The position numbers and the translations under genes are program-made. From Candidatus Zixiibacteriota bacterium (GTDB lineage: Bacteria > Zixibacteria > MSB-5A5 > UBA10806), in assembly GCA_020348065.1 (NCBI GenBank), contig CP070742.1, forward strand, positions 875,499 to 920,560: a DNA stretch of 45,062 nucleotides, given 5' to 3'. Each line of letters begins with the position of its first letter. Within the stretch, counting starts at the first letter, position 1. The notes beneath the pieces were generated by a model. The model was not told where the DNA came from. It did no database searches and saw nothing but the letters and a program-made list of their open reading frames with translations. Shown piece by piece: positions 25,014-34,401 of this stretch.

Positions 25014-26387
25014 ATGATTGAGTTTCCCGCCGAGCCGTATCGCATAAAATCCATAGAGCGGATAAGGCAGATACCCAGAAGCGAACGAGAAAGACTCATA
25101 AGAGAGGCCAAATTCAATATCTTCAAGATCCGGGCCGAGGATATCTATCTGGATTTTCTGACTGATTCGGGAACGTCGGCCATGTCGGACAACCAGTGGG
25201 CGGGGCTTCTAACCGGCGACGAATCCTACGCCGGCTGCCGGAACTATTACCGTTTCGAGGAGACCATCAGATCGATTACCGGTTTCAAACATATAATTCC
25301 GGCGCACCAGGGGCGGGCGGCGGAACATCTGATGTTTTCGACATTGATAAAACCCGGAGATAAAATTCCGTCAAACAGCCACTTCGATACCACCAGGGCC
25401 AATATCGAATACGCGGGCGCCGAAGCAGTTGATCTCGTTATCGAGGAGGGAAAGGACCCTTCGGCAAGTCATCCCTTTAAGGGAAATATCGATACCGACA
25501 GGCTCGAGGATTTCATAAAGAAAAACGGTCCCGGACAAATCCCATTCGGGATGTTGACGATAACGAACAATTCCGGTGGCGGGCAGCCCGTATCTCTTGA
25601 GAATATTAAAAAAACATCGGAAATCCTGCATTCTCATCGAATCCCCTTGATTCTCGATGCCTGCAGATACGCTGAAAACTGCTATTTTATAAAGCAAAGA
25701 GAGAAAGGGCAATCCGACCGGTCGGTCAGGGATATAGCCGGAGTGGTTTTTTCGTATGCCGACGGATGCACCATGTCGGCCAAAAAAGACGGACTGGCTA
25801 ATATCGGCGGTTTTATTGGCACCAACGATGATAATCTTCATGAAAAACTTACCAATGCCATGATACTGGTTGAAGGTTTTCGTACATACGGCGGCTTGGC
25901 GGGAAGGGACCTGGAGGCGGTCGCACGCGGATTGGAAGAGGCATTGGATGAAGCTTATCTATCACATCGAATTAACCAGGTAAAGAGTTTTGGCGAGCTG
26001 TTATTGGAGGCTGGTATCCCCATTGTGGTTCCTACCGGGGGGCATGCTGTTTTCGTGGATGCCGCGTCTTTACTTCCCGATTTTCGCAGAGAACATTATC
26101 CGGGTTGGGCGTTATCCGTGGCGCTTTACCGCGAAGGCGGTATTCGCGCGTGTGAGATAGGCGGGATTGTATTCGGGAAAAAGGGTGAAGATGGCAGGGA
26201 AGTCTTTCCGCCGCTGGAGCTTGTGCGGTTAGCTATTCCCCGTAGGGTTTATACGGAGTCGCATTTTCGCTATGCGGCGTCGATCTTTAAAAGAATAACC
26301 GAAAATAAAAGTATGGTTCGAGGATTAAAAATAACCTACGAGCCGGAATATCTGCGCCATTTTACCGTAGAATTCAAGGAGCTTTAG
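25014..26387 (+). CDS. tnaA: Tryptophanase
   Basis: A PLP-dependent beta-eliminating lyase that splits tryptophan into indole, pyruvate and ammonia. The 457-residue product starts FPAEPYRIKSIERIRQIPR and contains LTDSGTSAMSDNQWAGL, AHQGRAAEH, the PLP site SYADGCTMSAKKD (Lys258 the likely Schiff base) and the ending YEPEYLRHFT. Tyrosine phenol-lyase is the close alternative, but where that enzyme has its phenol-binding Arg (E-R-G) this protein has Ile382 (E-I-G) as in tryptophanase. ATG 25014 has GAGG at 25004-25007. No tnaC-like leader peptide is possible in the 14-base gap, so induction must differ from E. coli. Confidence 0.9.
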   Translation: MIEFPAEPYRIKSIERIRQIPRSERERLIREAKFNIFKIRAEDIYLDFLTDSGTSAMSDNQWAGLLTGDESYAGCRNYYRFEETIRSITGFKHIIPAHQGRAAEHLMFSTLIKPGDKIPSNSHFDTTRANIEYAGAEAVDLVIEEGKDPSASHPFKGNIDTDRLEDFIKKNGPGQIPFGMLTITNNSGGGQPVSLENIKKTSEILHSHRIPLILDACRYAENCYFIKQREKGQSDRSVRDIAGVVFSYADGCTMSAKKDGLANIGGFIGTNDDNLHEKLTNAMILVEGFRTYGGLAGRDLEAVARGLEEALDEAYLSHRINQVKSFGELLLEAGIPIVVPTGGHAVFVDAASLLPDFRREHYPGWALSVALYREGGIRACEIGGIVFGKKGEDGREVFPPLELVRLAIPRRVYTESHFRYAASIFKRITENKSMVRGLKITYEPEYLRHFTVEFKEL

Positions 26388-26483
26388 GCGATTATTAACT
26401 TTTGACATAAAAGTAGACCCGTTTAATCACATAGCTTTAAAAATCGGTTTTATTCTTGCGTTTGAGCTTGTGAAAAATGGTGC

Positions 26484-26511
26484 TTGACTGATACGGACAA
26501 ATGTGTATTAT
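26484..26511 (+). promoter_or_regulatory. Promoter for the transketolase-like gene
   Basis: TTGACT (26484-26489), 16-base spacer, TATTAT (26506-26511). The start near 26518 gives a leader of about 33 bases with GGAGG at 26542-26546 before ATG 26551. Confidence 0.65.
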
Positions 26512-26550
26512 AGCGAGAAATGAAATATACTGGATCAACTTGGAGGACTT

Positions 26551-28920
26551 ATGTCTACGGTTAAAATAGAAAACAAAAAGCTGGAGTTTGGGGTTCGCAG
26601 AGGGGTGTATATTGATATAACCGATTTTCCCGACAGGCCGGAACCCGTATCCGAAAATACTATTAACTGTTTGAACGATTTTGACCTCTGGTACCGTACA
26701 TTATGCGCAATCTTATATAATTTTGCCTCTTCAGGGCATCCCGGAGGTTCTATTTCGTCCGGGCATATGGTCGCGGCGGCGTTAATAGAGACCATGGATT
26801 ATAATATCGGCGATCCCGATCAGCCCGATGCCGATCTGATAAGCTACGCGGCCGGACATAAAGCGCTGGGTTTATATGCTATGTGGGCCAGCCGTAACGA
26901 AATGGTGAGAATCAAAAGGGCAGATCTGCTTCCCGGAGACATTTCCAAGCAGATGAGGCTGGAGGATATGCTCGGATTCAGGAGAAATCCGATTCAAGAC
27001 ACCCCTCTTTTTAAGAAATTCAAAGCTAAACCGTTGGATGGTCATCCGACGCCGTTGACCCCCTTTTTAAAGCTGGCTACCGGGGCCTCGGGAGTCGGTG
27101 TACCATCATCTATCGGCCTGGCATTGGGCGCCCTGGATCGCTATGGCAAGGACGCTCCGAAAGTGCATATTATTGAGGGCGAAGGTGGAATGACCCCCGG
27201 CCGCGTTTCAGAAGCGGTCGCGGCTGCCTCGGCAGGACAATACGGCAACATTATTATGCATATAGACTGGAACCAGGCATCGATCGATTCAAACAGAGTC
27301 TGCCGGGAAGGCGACAAACCGGGGGAATATGTGCAATGGAATCCCATGGAGTTTTTCTATCTGCACGACTGGAACGTCATCCGGGTGCCGGACGGCTTTG
27401 ATTTCGATATGGTTATCAGGGCCCAGAAAATGGCCAAAGCGGGTTTGAGCGATCAACCTACTGCCATAGTATATCGAACTATCAAGGGTTGGAAGTATGG
27501 TATTGAGGGCAAAGATTCCCACGGGGCAGGGCATAAATTTGCTTCTGAGGGATATTATCAGGCTATAAAAGAGTTTGAGAATAGATTTAACGTTGAATTT
27601 CCCCGACATAAGCAGGAGAAAACGCCGGAGGAACAGGAGCAACTGTATTATGATACGTTGATGGTTTTGCGAAAGGTAGCCGAATCCGAAGAACATATCG
27701 CCGACTACGTTGCCGGAAAGATAGCAGAGAGCAAAGACAATCTTGAGAAATTGAACAGAAAACCGCGCGAAAATTGCCCTGATCTGAATATTATTTATAC
27801 CGATAGCAGTCTTGATCCGAAAGTTATACCGGATGAATTGAAACTTGAACCGGGTACCGCAACCACTCTGCGCGGGGAGCTTGGCAAATCGCTGGGCTAT
27901 TTAAATAAGAAAACCGATGGAGCCTTTATTGCCGGAGCGGCCGATCTGCTGGGATCGACGTCGGTGAATTTGCTCGGCAAGAATTTCCCGGAAGGTTATT
28001 ACGACTATGTATCCAATCCCGATTCTCGCTTGATTTCCGCCGGCGGCATTTGCGAGGATGCGTTGGGAGCCATTATGACCGGTCTTTCGTCATACGGATA
28101 TAATATCGGCGTAACGGCTTCTTACGCGGCTTTCATAGCCGCTCTGGAGCATATTGCAGCCAGGATACACTGTATCAGCCAGCAGGCGCGGCATGAATTC
28201 AACGGGGATCCATTTAAGACGTTTATTATGATCTGCGGTCATGCGGGGCTCAAAACCGGCGAGGACGGGCCGACGCATGCCGACCCCCAGGCCTTACAGC
28301 TACTGCAGGAGAATTTCCCGGCGGGCAAGGCGATAACGCTGACTCCCTGGGATCCCCAGGAGCTGTGGCCTCTGGTTATGGAAGGGCTTAAGAAAAGACC
28401 GGCGGTTCTGGCGCCCTTTGTGACTCGTCCCAACGAAACCGTGATCGATAGAGAAAAATACAAATTACCGCCGGCGACAGCGGCTGTGGACGGCGTCTAT
28501 CAGTTTCGCAAAGCCGATCCCAAGGCCGGAAAATATCACGGTTCCATAATTCTTCAGGGCAGCGCCGTGACCAATGATTTTGTAACCTATGTCCTTCCGC
28601 GACTGGATGAGTCCGGCTTCAATATGAACATTTATTATGTTTCCAGCGCCGAACTGTTTTCGATGCTTCCGGAGCAAAAGCAGAATGAAATCCTTCCCGA
28701 GAAAATAATGGGTGAAGCCATGGGGATAACCGGCTTTACGATGCCGACCATGTACCGCTGGATAACATCGGGATCGGGCCGCAAATACACGATTAATTCG
28801 TTTGTCAGGGGAATTTATCCCGGGAGCGGCAAAGCGGAGGTGGTGATGAAGGAAGTCGGCCTCAACGGTTCCGCTCAATGGGATTCCATTCAAAGGTATA
28901 TCGCGGCCAGAGGAAAATAA
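26551..28920 (+). CDS. Transketolase-family thiamine diphosphate enzyme, long form
   Basis: The 789-residue protein covers all three transketolase domains. SGHPGGSISSGHM and GHKALGLYAMWA lie in the first; the cofactor region reads EGEGGMTPGR (E209 on) with DWNQASID containing Asn241; the middle domain has GGICEDALGAIMTGL with the catalytic Glu and ICGHAGLKTGEDGPTHAD. The Mg-binding GDG of the family appears as GEG (Glu211). Usual transketolases are 620-690 residues; the excess is an N-terminal extension of about 50 and longer loops. It would transfer two-carbon ketol units in the pentose phosphate pathway, or a related reaction. Phosphoketolase has a similar length but a different sequence. 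It is read from its own promoter, and the aminotransferase follows after 66 bases. Confidence 0.88.
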   Translation: MSTVKIENKKLEFGVRRGVYIDITDFPDRPEPVSENTINCLNDFDLWYRTLCAILYNFASSGHPGGSISSGHMVAAALIETMDYNIGDPDQPDADLISYAAGHKALGLYAMWASRNEMVRIKRADLLPGDISKQMRLEDMLGFRRNPIQDTPLFKKFKAKPLDGHPTPLTPFLKLATGASGVGVPSSIGLALGALDRYGKDAPKVHIIEGEGGMTPGRVSEAVAAASAGQYGNIIMHIDWNQASIDSNRVCREGDKPGEYVQWNPMEFFYLHDWNVIRVPDGFDFDMVIRAQKMAKAGLSDQPTAIVYRTIKGWKYGIEGKDSHGAGHKFASEGYYQAIKEFENRFNVEFPRHKQEKTPEEQEQLYYDTLMVLRKVAESEEHIADYVAGKIAESKDNLEKLNRKPRENCPDLNIIYTDSSLDPKVIPDELKLEPGTATTLRGELGKSLGYLNKKTDGAFIAGAADLLGSTSVNLLGKNFPEGYYDYVSNPDSRLISAGGICEDALGAIMTGLSSYGYNIGVTASYAAFIAALEHIAARIHCISQQARHEFNGDPFKTFIMICGHAGLKTGEDGPTHADPQALQLLQENFPAGKAITLTPWDPQELWPLVMEGLKKRPAVLAPFVTRPNETVIDREKYKLPPATAAVDGVYQFRKADPKAGKYHGSIILQGSAVTNDFVTYVLPRLDESGFNMNIYYVSSAELFSMLPEQKQNEILPEKIMGEAMGITGFTMPTMYRWITSGSGRKYTINSFVRGIYPGSGKAEVVMKEVGLNGSAQWDSIQRYIAARGK

Positions 28921-28986
28921 TCGGGCAGATTGATTTAAACGCTAGGAATAAACGAACGTTAATTGATTTGAAATAGAGGTATTATC

Positions 28987-30150
28987 ATGAAACTGGCTGA
29001 AAGAATGTCGAGATTGGGGACGGAAACGGCTTTCGTGGTTCTGGCCAAGGCCAAGCAGCTTGAGGCTCAGGGCAGGGATATAGTACATCTTGAAATAGGC
29101 GAACCCGATTTTAATACGCCCCGAAATATTATTGATTCCGCAATAAAGGCCTTAAATGATGGCTGGACTCATTATGGGCCCTCGGCCGGATTGCCCGAAC
29201 TGAGAAAGAGTATCGCCGAGGAGGTTACGAAAACGCGCGGCATAAAAATAGACCCATCGCAGGTCGTGGTTACTCCGGGCGGTAAACCGATTATGTTTTT
29301 TTCCATGCTTGCCTTAATCAATGAGGGCGATGAGGTTATCTATCCCAATCCGGGATTTCCGATCTACGAGTCGGTAATAAATTTTCTGGGAGCGAAGGCC
29401 GTGCCGATAAAACTTCGGGAGGAGAATCAGTTCCGTCTGGACGTAAAAGAACTTGCGAAACTGATTTCTCCCAAAACCAGAATGATGGTAATAAATTCCC
29501 CGCAAAACCCCACCGGTTCAGTTCTTACTGAAGATGACCTGAAAGCGATTTCCGGGATCGCCATAAAAAATAATATTATCGTTCTCTCGGATGAAATTTA
29601 TTCCCGAATTCCATATACCGGAAAGCATTACTCCATCTACAGCCTGAAGGATATGCCGGAGCGGACAATTATACTCGACGGATATTCTAAAACCTACGCC
29701 ATGACCGGATGGCGTCTTGGATATGGAGTCATGCCGTCGGATCTGGCGGAGCAGGTAGCCAAGCTTCAGACAAACTGTAATTCCTGCACCGCAAGTTTTA
29801 CTCAGGTAGCCGGAATTGAAGGGATAACAGGGCCCCAGGATGAAGTGGATAAAATGGTCGCCGAATTCCGGAAGCGCAGAGATGCGGTTGTTGCGGGATT
29901 AAACAATATAAAAAACGTAAGCTGTCTGGTGCCTGATGGGGCGTTTTATGTGTTTCCGAATGTATCCAAATTCGGACTGAAATCCGCCGAACTGGCAGAT
30001 AGAATTCTCAATGAGGCGGGAGTGGCAGTGCTCTCGGGTACCTCATTTGGCGCCTATGGCGAGGGTTATATCCGTATTTCCTATGCCAATTCAATCGCCA
30101 ATATCAATAAGGCTCTTGAACGATTGAATGAGTTTTTCGGCAAATTGTAG
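28987..30150 (+). CDS. Class I/II aminotransferase, aspartate aminotransferase type
   Basis: A 387-residue PLP enzyme of fold type I. It shows GEPDFNTPRNI, HYGPSAGLPELRKSIAEE, the NSPQNPTGSVL substrate loop, LSDEIYSRIPY, the PLP lysine in DGYSKTYAMTGWRLGY and the C-terminal GYIRISYANS with the carboxylate-binding Arg. These fit the Ib subgroup of aspartate aminotransferases, which move amino groups between aspartate or other amino acids and 2-oxoglutarate. Substrate preference cannot be settled by eye. GAGG at 28975-28978 precedes ATG 28987. It is probably co-transcribed with the transketolase gene because no promoter stands out in the 66-base gap. Confidence 0.92.
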   Translation: MKLAERMSRLGTETAFVVLAKAKQLEAQGRDIVHLEIGEPDFNTPRNIIDSAIKALNDGWTHYGPSAGLPELRKSIAEEVTKTRGIKIDPSQVVVTPGGKPIMFFSMLALINEGDEVIYPNPGFPIYESVINFLGAKAVPIKLREENQFRLDVKELAKLISPKTRMMVINSPQNPTGSVLTEDDLKAISGIAIKNNIIVLSDEIYSRIPYTGKHYSIYSLKDMPERTIILDGYSKTYAMTGWRLGYGVMPSDLAEQVAKLQTNCNSCTASFTQVAGIEGITGPQDEVDKMVAEFRKRRDAVVAGLNNIKNVSCLVPDGAFYVFPNVSKFGLKSAELADRILNEAGVAVLSGTSFGAYGEGYIRISYANSIANINKALERLNEFFGKL

Positions 30151-30362
30151 TTAATGGATATGCGGATAAATTAGGCGTATAGTTGCCTGAAAATAAAAAA
30201 TATCATCTTTTTTTAAATTTTTGTGGAAACAAATCCGAATTATTAATTATATAGATAGACGGGAGATCTTTACTGATGATAAATATCTCTCAGGCATTGT
30301 CTCGGCTGGTTGTTTGAAAATCTATCCAGCGGTTTTGTTTTTTGGGGTCCGGCGAATGAGTT

Positions 30363-31556
30363 ATGAATAGTCACAATACTAATTTTACCAAATCGGCGAT
30401 TTCTGACGCCGCCAATCAGGAAAGCGCCGAATCGGAGCAGCCGTTTTTCGAAAGCCATTCAAGACCTTCCTGGGTAGAAATTGATCTTTCGGCATTAAGA
30501 TACAATGTAGCCGCGGTAAAATCGAAAATCGATCCGGACACGAAATTTATGGCTGTCGTTAAGGCCAACGCCTATGGACACGGGGCGGTAAGGATTTCAG
30601 AGGCCGCCTGCGAAGAAGGTGTGGATTATCTGGGCGTGGCGCTCCTGGAGGAGGCCGATGAGTTGCGAAACGCGGGAATAAAAACGCCAGTTGTAATCCT
30701 TTACCCTGAGAATATTCCGCGCAGCGGTGAAGCTGTAAAAAAAGGATACATCATAACGGTATCGAGAATTGATGTGCTGAATTATTTGGGCGGTATTTTG
30801 AAAGATAGGCATATCCCTATAAGATATTTTCTAAAAATCAACTCCGGCATGAATCGTTACGGTATTGAAATTGAAAATGAATCCGATCTGTTTGATTCCG
30901 TTATCACAGGCGATGGTTATGAATTTATGGGATTTACGACCAACCTTGCCGGATCTAACGGCGGCGAAACATCTCTTTCCCGAAAACAGGAAGACATATT
31001 CTGCGAATTGATGGAATCCGCGAGGAAACGTTTTGGAAACGGCATTTACCTGTCGTATGAGTCATCGGGATCATTGTCGAACAAGAATAATTCATTCGGG
31101 TCGCTGGTCAGGATAGGTCATTTGCTATACGGGCCTTTAAATTCAGGTGAGAATCAATTAAAGCCGGTTATGACGGTTAAAAGCAGGATTGCCGAAATTC
31201 AGCATGTAAAAAAAGGCGCCGGCGTGGGATATGGATTTTCTTATATTGCCAAAAAGGATATGAAGATAGCGGTTATTCCCATGGGATATGCGGACGGATA
31301 TCCCTGGTCGTTGTCCAACAGGGGATTTGTATTGATAAGAGGCGAAATTGCCGGGGTTGTGGGTCGCGTTTGCATGGACGCCTTTATGGTAGATATTACG
31401 GATCTCGATGGCTGCCGGACAGGCGATGAAGTGGTTGTCATGGGTTCGATGGGGAAGAGAGCGATAACCGCTCAGGCGCTGGGAGAACTGGCGGGGTCTT
31501 TTTCATACGAGATGATGTCCCGGTGGGCCGTAAGACTTCCCAGAATTTATATATGA
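30363..31556 (+). CDS. alr: Alanine racemase
   Basis: A PLP enzyme that makes D-alanine for peptidoglycan. The 397-residue product has the PLP lysine K67 in AVVKANAYGHG, the substrate region KINSGMNRYGIE, the catalytic tyrosine Y290 in GVGYGFSY and the late GRVCMDAFMVDIT and RWAVRLPRIY. About 33 residues precede the usual start of the family (SWVEIDLSALRYN), with no signal peptide, so the true start could be further in. The gene opens the muropeptide operon and overlaps the next gene by 4 bases. The 212-base gap upstream (30151-30362) is AT-rich; I see no convincing promoter in it. Confidence 0.94.
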   Translation: MNSHNTNFTKSAISDAANQESAESEQPFFESHSRPSWVEIDLSALRYNVAAVKSKIDPDTKFMAVVKANAYGHGAVRISEAACEEGVDYLGVALLEEADELRNAGIKTPVVILYPENIPRSGEAVKKGYIITVSRIDVLNYLGGILKDRHIPIRYFLKINSGMNRYGIEIENESDLFDSVITGDGYEFMGFTTNLAGSNGGETSLSRKQEDIFCELMESARKRFGNGIYLSYESSGSLSNKNNSFGSLVRIGHLLYGPLNSGENQLKPVMTVKSRIAEIQHVKKGAGVGYGFSYIAKKDMKIAVIPMGYADGYPWSLSNRGFVLIRGEIAGVVGRVCMDAFMVDITDLDGCRTGDEVVVMGSMGKRAITAQALGELAGSFSYEMMSRWAVRLPRIYI

Positions 31557-32347
31557 TTTCGAGGATTAACATTAATATAGCGGATATCAGGGCGGAGCCT
31601 AAATTTCAGTCGGAAAGAACCAGCCAGGCGCTTTTCAATGAACGTGTTGAAATTCTGGATGAGAAGGACGGTTATCTCAGGGTAAAATCCCGGGACGGAT
31701 ATATCGGCTGGATTGCTGCCCAATTTACATCCGAATATAGAGAGTATAGGAGCGAAAAAACATATCTGGTAACATCTAATCTCACCCCCGGTTTTACCTA
31801 TCCGGATACTGATTCCGCGCGAATTGTATATCTTCCCTACGGGTGCAGCCTGTATGGCGAGGAGAAGGACGGTTTTCTTAGAATTTTATCCGAAAGATAC
31901 GGGGAAATATACGTGCGTTTGGGCGAAACATTGACCCTGACAAGTCCCCTTGAGCCTTTTCGGCCCAATCGGGATTTTATCAAAAGCGAGGCGGAGAAGT
32001 TTCTAAGCGCGCCCTATTTATGGGGCGGACGTTCTTTTTTCGGTATTGACTGCTCCGGTTTTATCCAGACCATAATGAGACGATTCGGATGGGATCTTCC
32101 GCGCGATACTAAAGACCAGATTAATTGCGGTGTGGAAATTGATCGCAAAAGCGTCCGAAACGGGGATCTTCTGTTTTTCCCGAGGCACGTGGCCCTGGCC
32201 GTCTCCAAACGGGAATTCATACATTCCAGTTCGAGCAACGGCGGCGTCGCCTCTAACAGTTTCGACCGCAAGAGTCCCGTATACAGTGAATATCTTGATA
32301 AGAATTTTATCGCCGCCCGAAGAGTTATATTCGCGGGAGGAGGCTAA
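31553..32347 (+). CDS. NlpC/P60 cysteine peptidase with SH3-like N-terminus (YkfC-like)
   Basis: The 264-residue protein has two SH3b-like segments (about 1-130) and a C-terminal NlpC/P60 domain. The catalytic residues are visible: Cys167 in GIDCSGFIQ, His212 in RHVALAV and His224 in FIHSSSSNG. This is the layout of Bacillus YkfC, which cuts gamma-D-Glu-L-diamino acid bonds of freed muropeptides. No signal peptide is present, so it likely works in the cytoplasm on imported peptides. It starts with an ATGA overlap on alr. The LD-carboxypeptidase and dipeptide epimerase downstream are the other two steps of the ykf pathway, which supports the role. Confidence 0.9.
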   Translation: MISRININIADIRAEPKFQSERTSQALFNERVEILDEKDGYLRVKSRDGYIGWIAAQFTSEYREYRSEKTYLVTSNLTPGFTYPDTDSARIVYLPYGCSLYGEEKDGFLRILSERYGEIYVRLGETLTLTSPLEPFRPNRDFIKSEAEKFLSAPYLWGGRSFFGIDCSGFIQTIMRRFGWDLPRDTKDQINCGVEIDRKSVRNGDLLFFPRHVALAVSKREFIHSSSSNGGVASNSFDRKSPVYSEYLDKNFIAARRVIFAGGG

Positions 32348-33466
32348 GTGAAATCAGGCAAAGCGGTTTTGATTGTGGTGATCTTTTGCGCCGCAATCGT
32401 TATATTGATGATAATCAAAGATCAAACTAATACCGACAGGCTTCTTCATGACGTTATATTCTTTGAGACAGCGGAAGATTGGGAGAAATGCAATCTCGAA
32501 AATTGTTTCATCAATTCTGATAGCGCCGCCGTGGTATTTGACGATAATGCCAGATCAAGTCTGGCAACTTTTCCTGTTGCTCCGGGATTTGAGTTCGATC
32601 AGGTGATATTATCCTGGAACATCCGATATTCGGAAAATCCGGGTCAATTTTATTTTAACCTGGAGGTTTCCGAAGACAGCATACGGTGGTACCATTTCGA
32701 CTATTTATCCTGGGGTGACAGCAGTTATAAAGAATCGGGGGGAGAAAAATCGATTGATGGGATCGGCGGGGTAGACGTCGACGTTCTCAAGCTTCAAAAA
32801 CCGATGAAATACGCGCGTGTTATGGCGGATTATTCGGGAAAAGATAATGACGAAAAAGTGTTTTTAAGGCGGCTTGCCTTATCATTTTCCAATGATAATC
32901 CAAGCTGGCGGGAATACAGGAAATATCATTCGAAAAACGACGACTTGGATTATGGTATGGTAAAACTATCGGTACCCTATATTACCCAGAGATCGCTTGA
33001 GGCCAATAAAGAAGGCGGGGCCTGCTCGCCAACTTCCGTAGGCATGGTATTAAATTATCATATTCCCGGAATCGACCCGGATGCTTTCGCCTGGACAACC
33101 TACGATTACGGAAACGAAATATTCGGCAACTGGCCTTATAATGTCCAGGCGGCGTTCGCGGCGGGATTGAGCAGAACCTGGGTGGCTCGACATTGCGGAT
33201 TCGATGAAATTTATGATGAAGTATCAAATGGTAAACCGGTTGTGATAAGTATTAAATATAATTATGACGAACTTCCGAATTCTCCCATACATTCTGCGGA
33301 AAATGGGCATCTGGTAGTGGTAATCGGTTTTGACGGACCGGACAGCGTTATTTGTAACGATCCCGCGGGTCACGGGGTCGATGACGGGATAATCAAATAT
33401 CCCAGAAAAGAGCTTGAGAGAGCCTGGGTCGAGCATACAGCGGTCGCCTACCATTTATGGCCATGA
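32348..33466 (+). CDS. Membrane-anchored C39-like cysteine peptidase
   Basis: The 372-residue protein has one N-terminal hydrophobic segment (about residues 5-22, AVLIVVIFCAAIVILMII), a beta-rich domain (about 30-185) and a C39_2-type papain-fold domain. Cys226 in GGACSPTSVGM, His321 in GHLVVVIGFDG and the following NDPAGHG are the expected catalytic positions. The domain is found in secreted peptidases acting on cell-wall or other peptides. GTG 32348 abuts the stop of the previous gene, and a strong GGAGG lies just before. Its place between cytoplasmic recycling enzymes is curious because it is itself outside the membrane; it may release peptides that the others process. Confidence 0.84.
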   Translation: MKSGKAVLIVVIFCAAIVILMIIKDQTNTDRLLHDVIFFETAEDWEKCNLENCFINSDSAAVVFDDNARSSLATFPVAPGFEFDQVILSWNIRYSENPGQFYFNLEVSEDSIRWYHFDYLSWGDSSYKESGGEKSIDGIGGVDVDVLKLQKPMKYARVMADYSGKDNDEKVFLRRLALSFSNDNPSWREYRKYHSKNDDLDYGMVKLSVPYITQRSLEANKEGGACSPTSVGMVLNYHIPGIDPDAFAWTTYDYGNEIFGNWPYNVQAAFAAGLSRTWVARHCGFDEIYDEVSNGKPVVISIKYNYDELPNSPIHSAENGHLVVVIGFDGPDSVICNDPAGHGVDDGIIKYPRKELERAWVEHTAVAYHLWP

Positions 33467-34401
33467 TAATAAAACCGCGAAGATTGCAAAAAGGATCAAG
33501 GATAGCTTTTATCGCCCCGGCCGGACCCCCTGATCCTGAACGACTGAAACGGGGAGAGCGGTTTTTTGAAAAAGCGGGCTATAAGGTAAAGATATATCCT
33601 CAGGCCAGGCGGAAACTCGGTTATCTGGCGGGGGATGACAGATCCCGGGCTGAGGCTTTGGTCGACGCATTCGCGGATGATACAATCGATGCCGTAATGT
33701 GCGTCCGGGGAGGATATGGCGCGTTGAGGCTTTTGCCTTTTATCGATTTTGAAATCATTAAGAAAAATCCGAAAATATTTATCGGTTATTCAGACATTAC
33801 CATACTGCTTCTTTCGATATTTAAAAAATGCGATCTGGTTACCTTCCACGGCCCCATGGCGGCCATAGAATTCGGAATGGCGGCAAAACCGTATACGAAT
33901 CATAGCTTTTTCAATATGCTAAGCGGGAATTTTTATAAGGCTGAAATCGATATCCCGCCGACTTATAAAATAAAAGTAATCAACGGCGGAATTGCGAAGG
34001 GTAGATTGGCAGGCGGCAATTTATGCCTGATGACGAAACTGATAGGAACCGGGCTTCTTCCTTCCTTTAAAAACAGACTGGTGTTTTTCGAGGATACCGA
34101 GGAGGAACCGTACCGGATCGACGGTTATCTTTCACAGCTTTTTCAAACTACGGATTTCGGTATGGCGGCAGGATACATTATAGGTGAATTCACCCGCACG
34201 AAACCCAAATTCGGCGGCATGGCGGGTTGGAACGTAAAGCAGGTTATAAAAGATTACTTTGCGGAAATCAACAAACCTGTAATTTACGGTTTTCCTTGCG
34301 GGCATGGAAAAGAAAAGGTTACCATACCGATCGGCGTCAAGGCTGTACTTGACGCCGACGGGAAGACCCTGATATTTAAAGAGCCGGGAGTTAAGCGATG
34401 A
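33463..34401 (+). CDS. ldcA: LD-carboxypeptidase (MEROPS S66)
   Basis: LdcA removes the terminal D-alanine from murein tetrapeptides during peptidoglycan recycling. The product has RIAFIAPAGPPDPERL, VRGGYGALRLLPFIDF, the nucleophile in GYSDIT (Ser110 from this start), FHGPMA and the later GGNLCLM and FEDTEEEPYRIDGYLSQL. Length is 312 residues, normal for the family, and no signal peptide is present, so it is cytoplasmic. ATG 33463 forms an ATGA overlap with the previous stop, as at the other junctions of this operon; ATG 33457 is two codons earlier and cannot be excluded. Its neighbours match the ykf-type recycling set. Confidence 0.93.
   Translation: MIIKPRRLQKGSRIAFIAPAGPPDPERLKRGERFFEKAGYKVKIYPQARRKLGYLAGDDRSRAEALVDAFADDTIDAVMCVRGGYGALRLLPFIDFEIIKKNPKIFIGYSDITILLLSIFKKCDLVTFHGPMAAIEFGMAAKPYTNHSFFNMLSGNFYKAEIDIPPTYKIKVINGGIAKGRLAGGNLCLMTKLIGTGLLPSFKNRLVFFEDTEEEPYRIDGYLSQLFQTTDFGMAAGYIIGEFTRTKPKFGGMAGWNVKQVIKDYFAEINKPVIYGFPCGHGKEKVTIPIGVKAVLDADGKTLIFKEPGVKR

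Noticed and set aside
25014-26387. Tyrosine phenol-lyase
   Set aside because: The phenol-binding Arg position is Ile382 and the surrounding EIG matches tryptophanase.
26551-28920. Phosphoketolase, judged by length
   Set aside because: The sequence carries transketolase blocks (SGHPGG, GEDGPTHAD) and lacks the phosphoketolase N-terminal pattern.
30275-30316. 13-codon reading frame with GGGAG at 30261-30265 upstream of alr
   Set aside because: It could be a leader peptide, but such short frames with a chance ribosome site are common, and no stem-loop or specific codon run supports attenuation.
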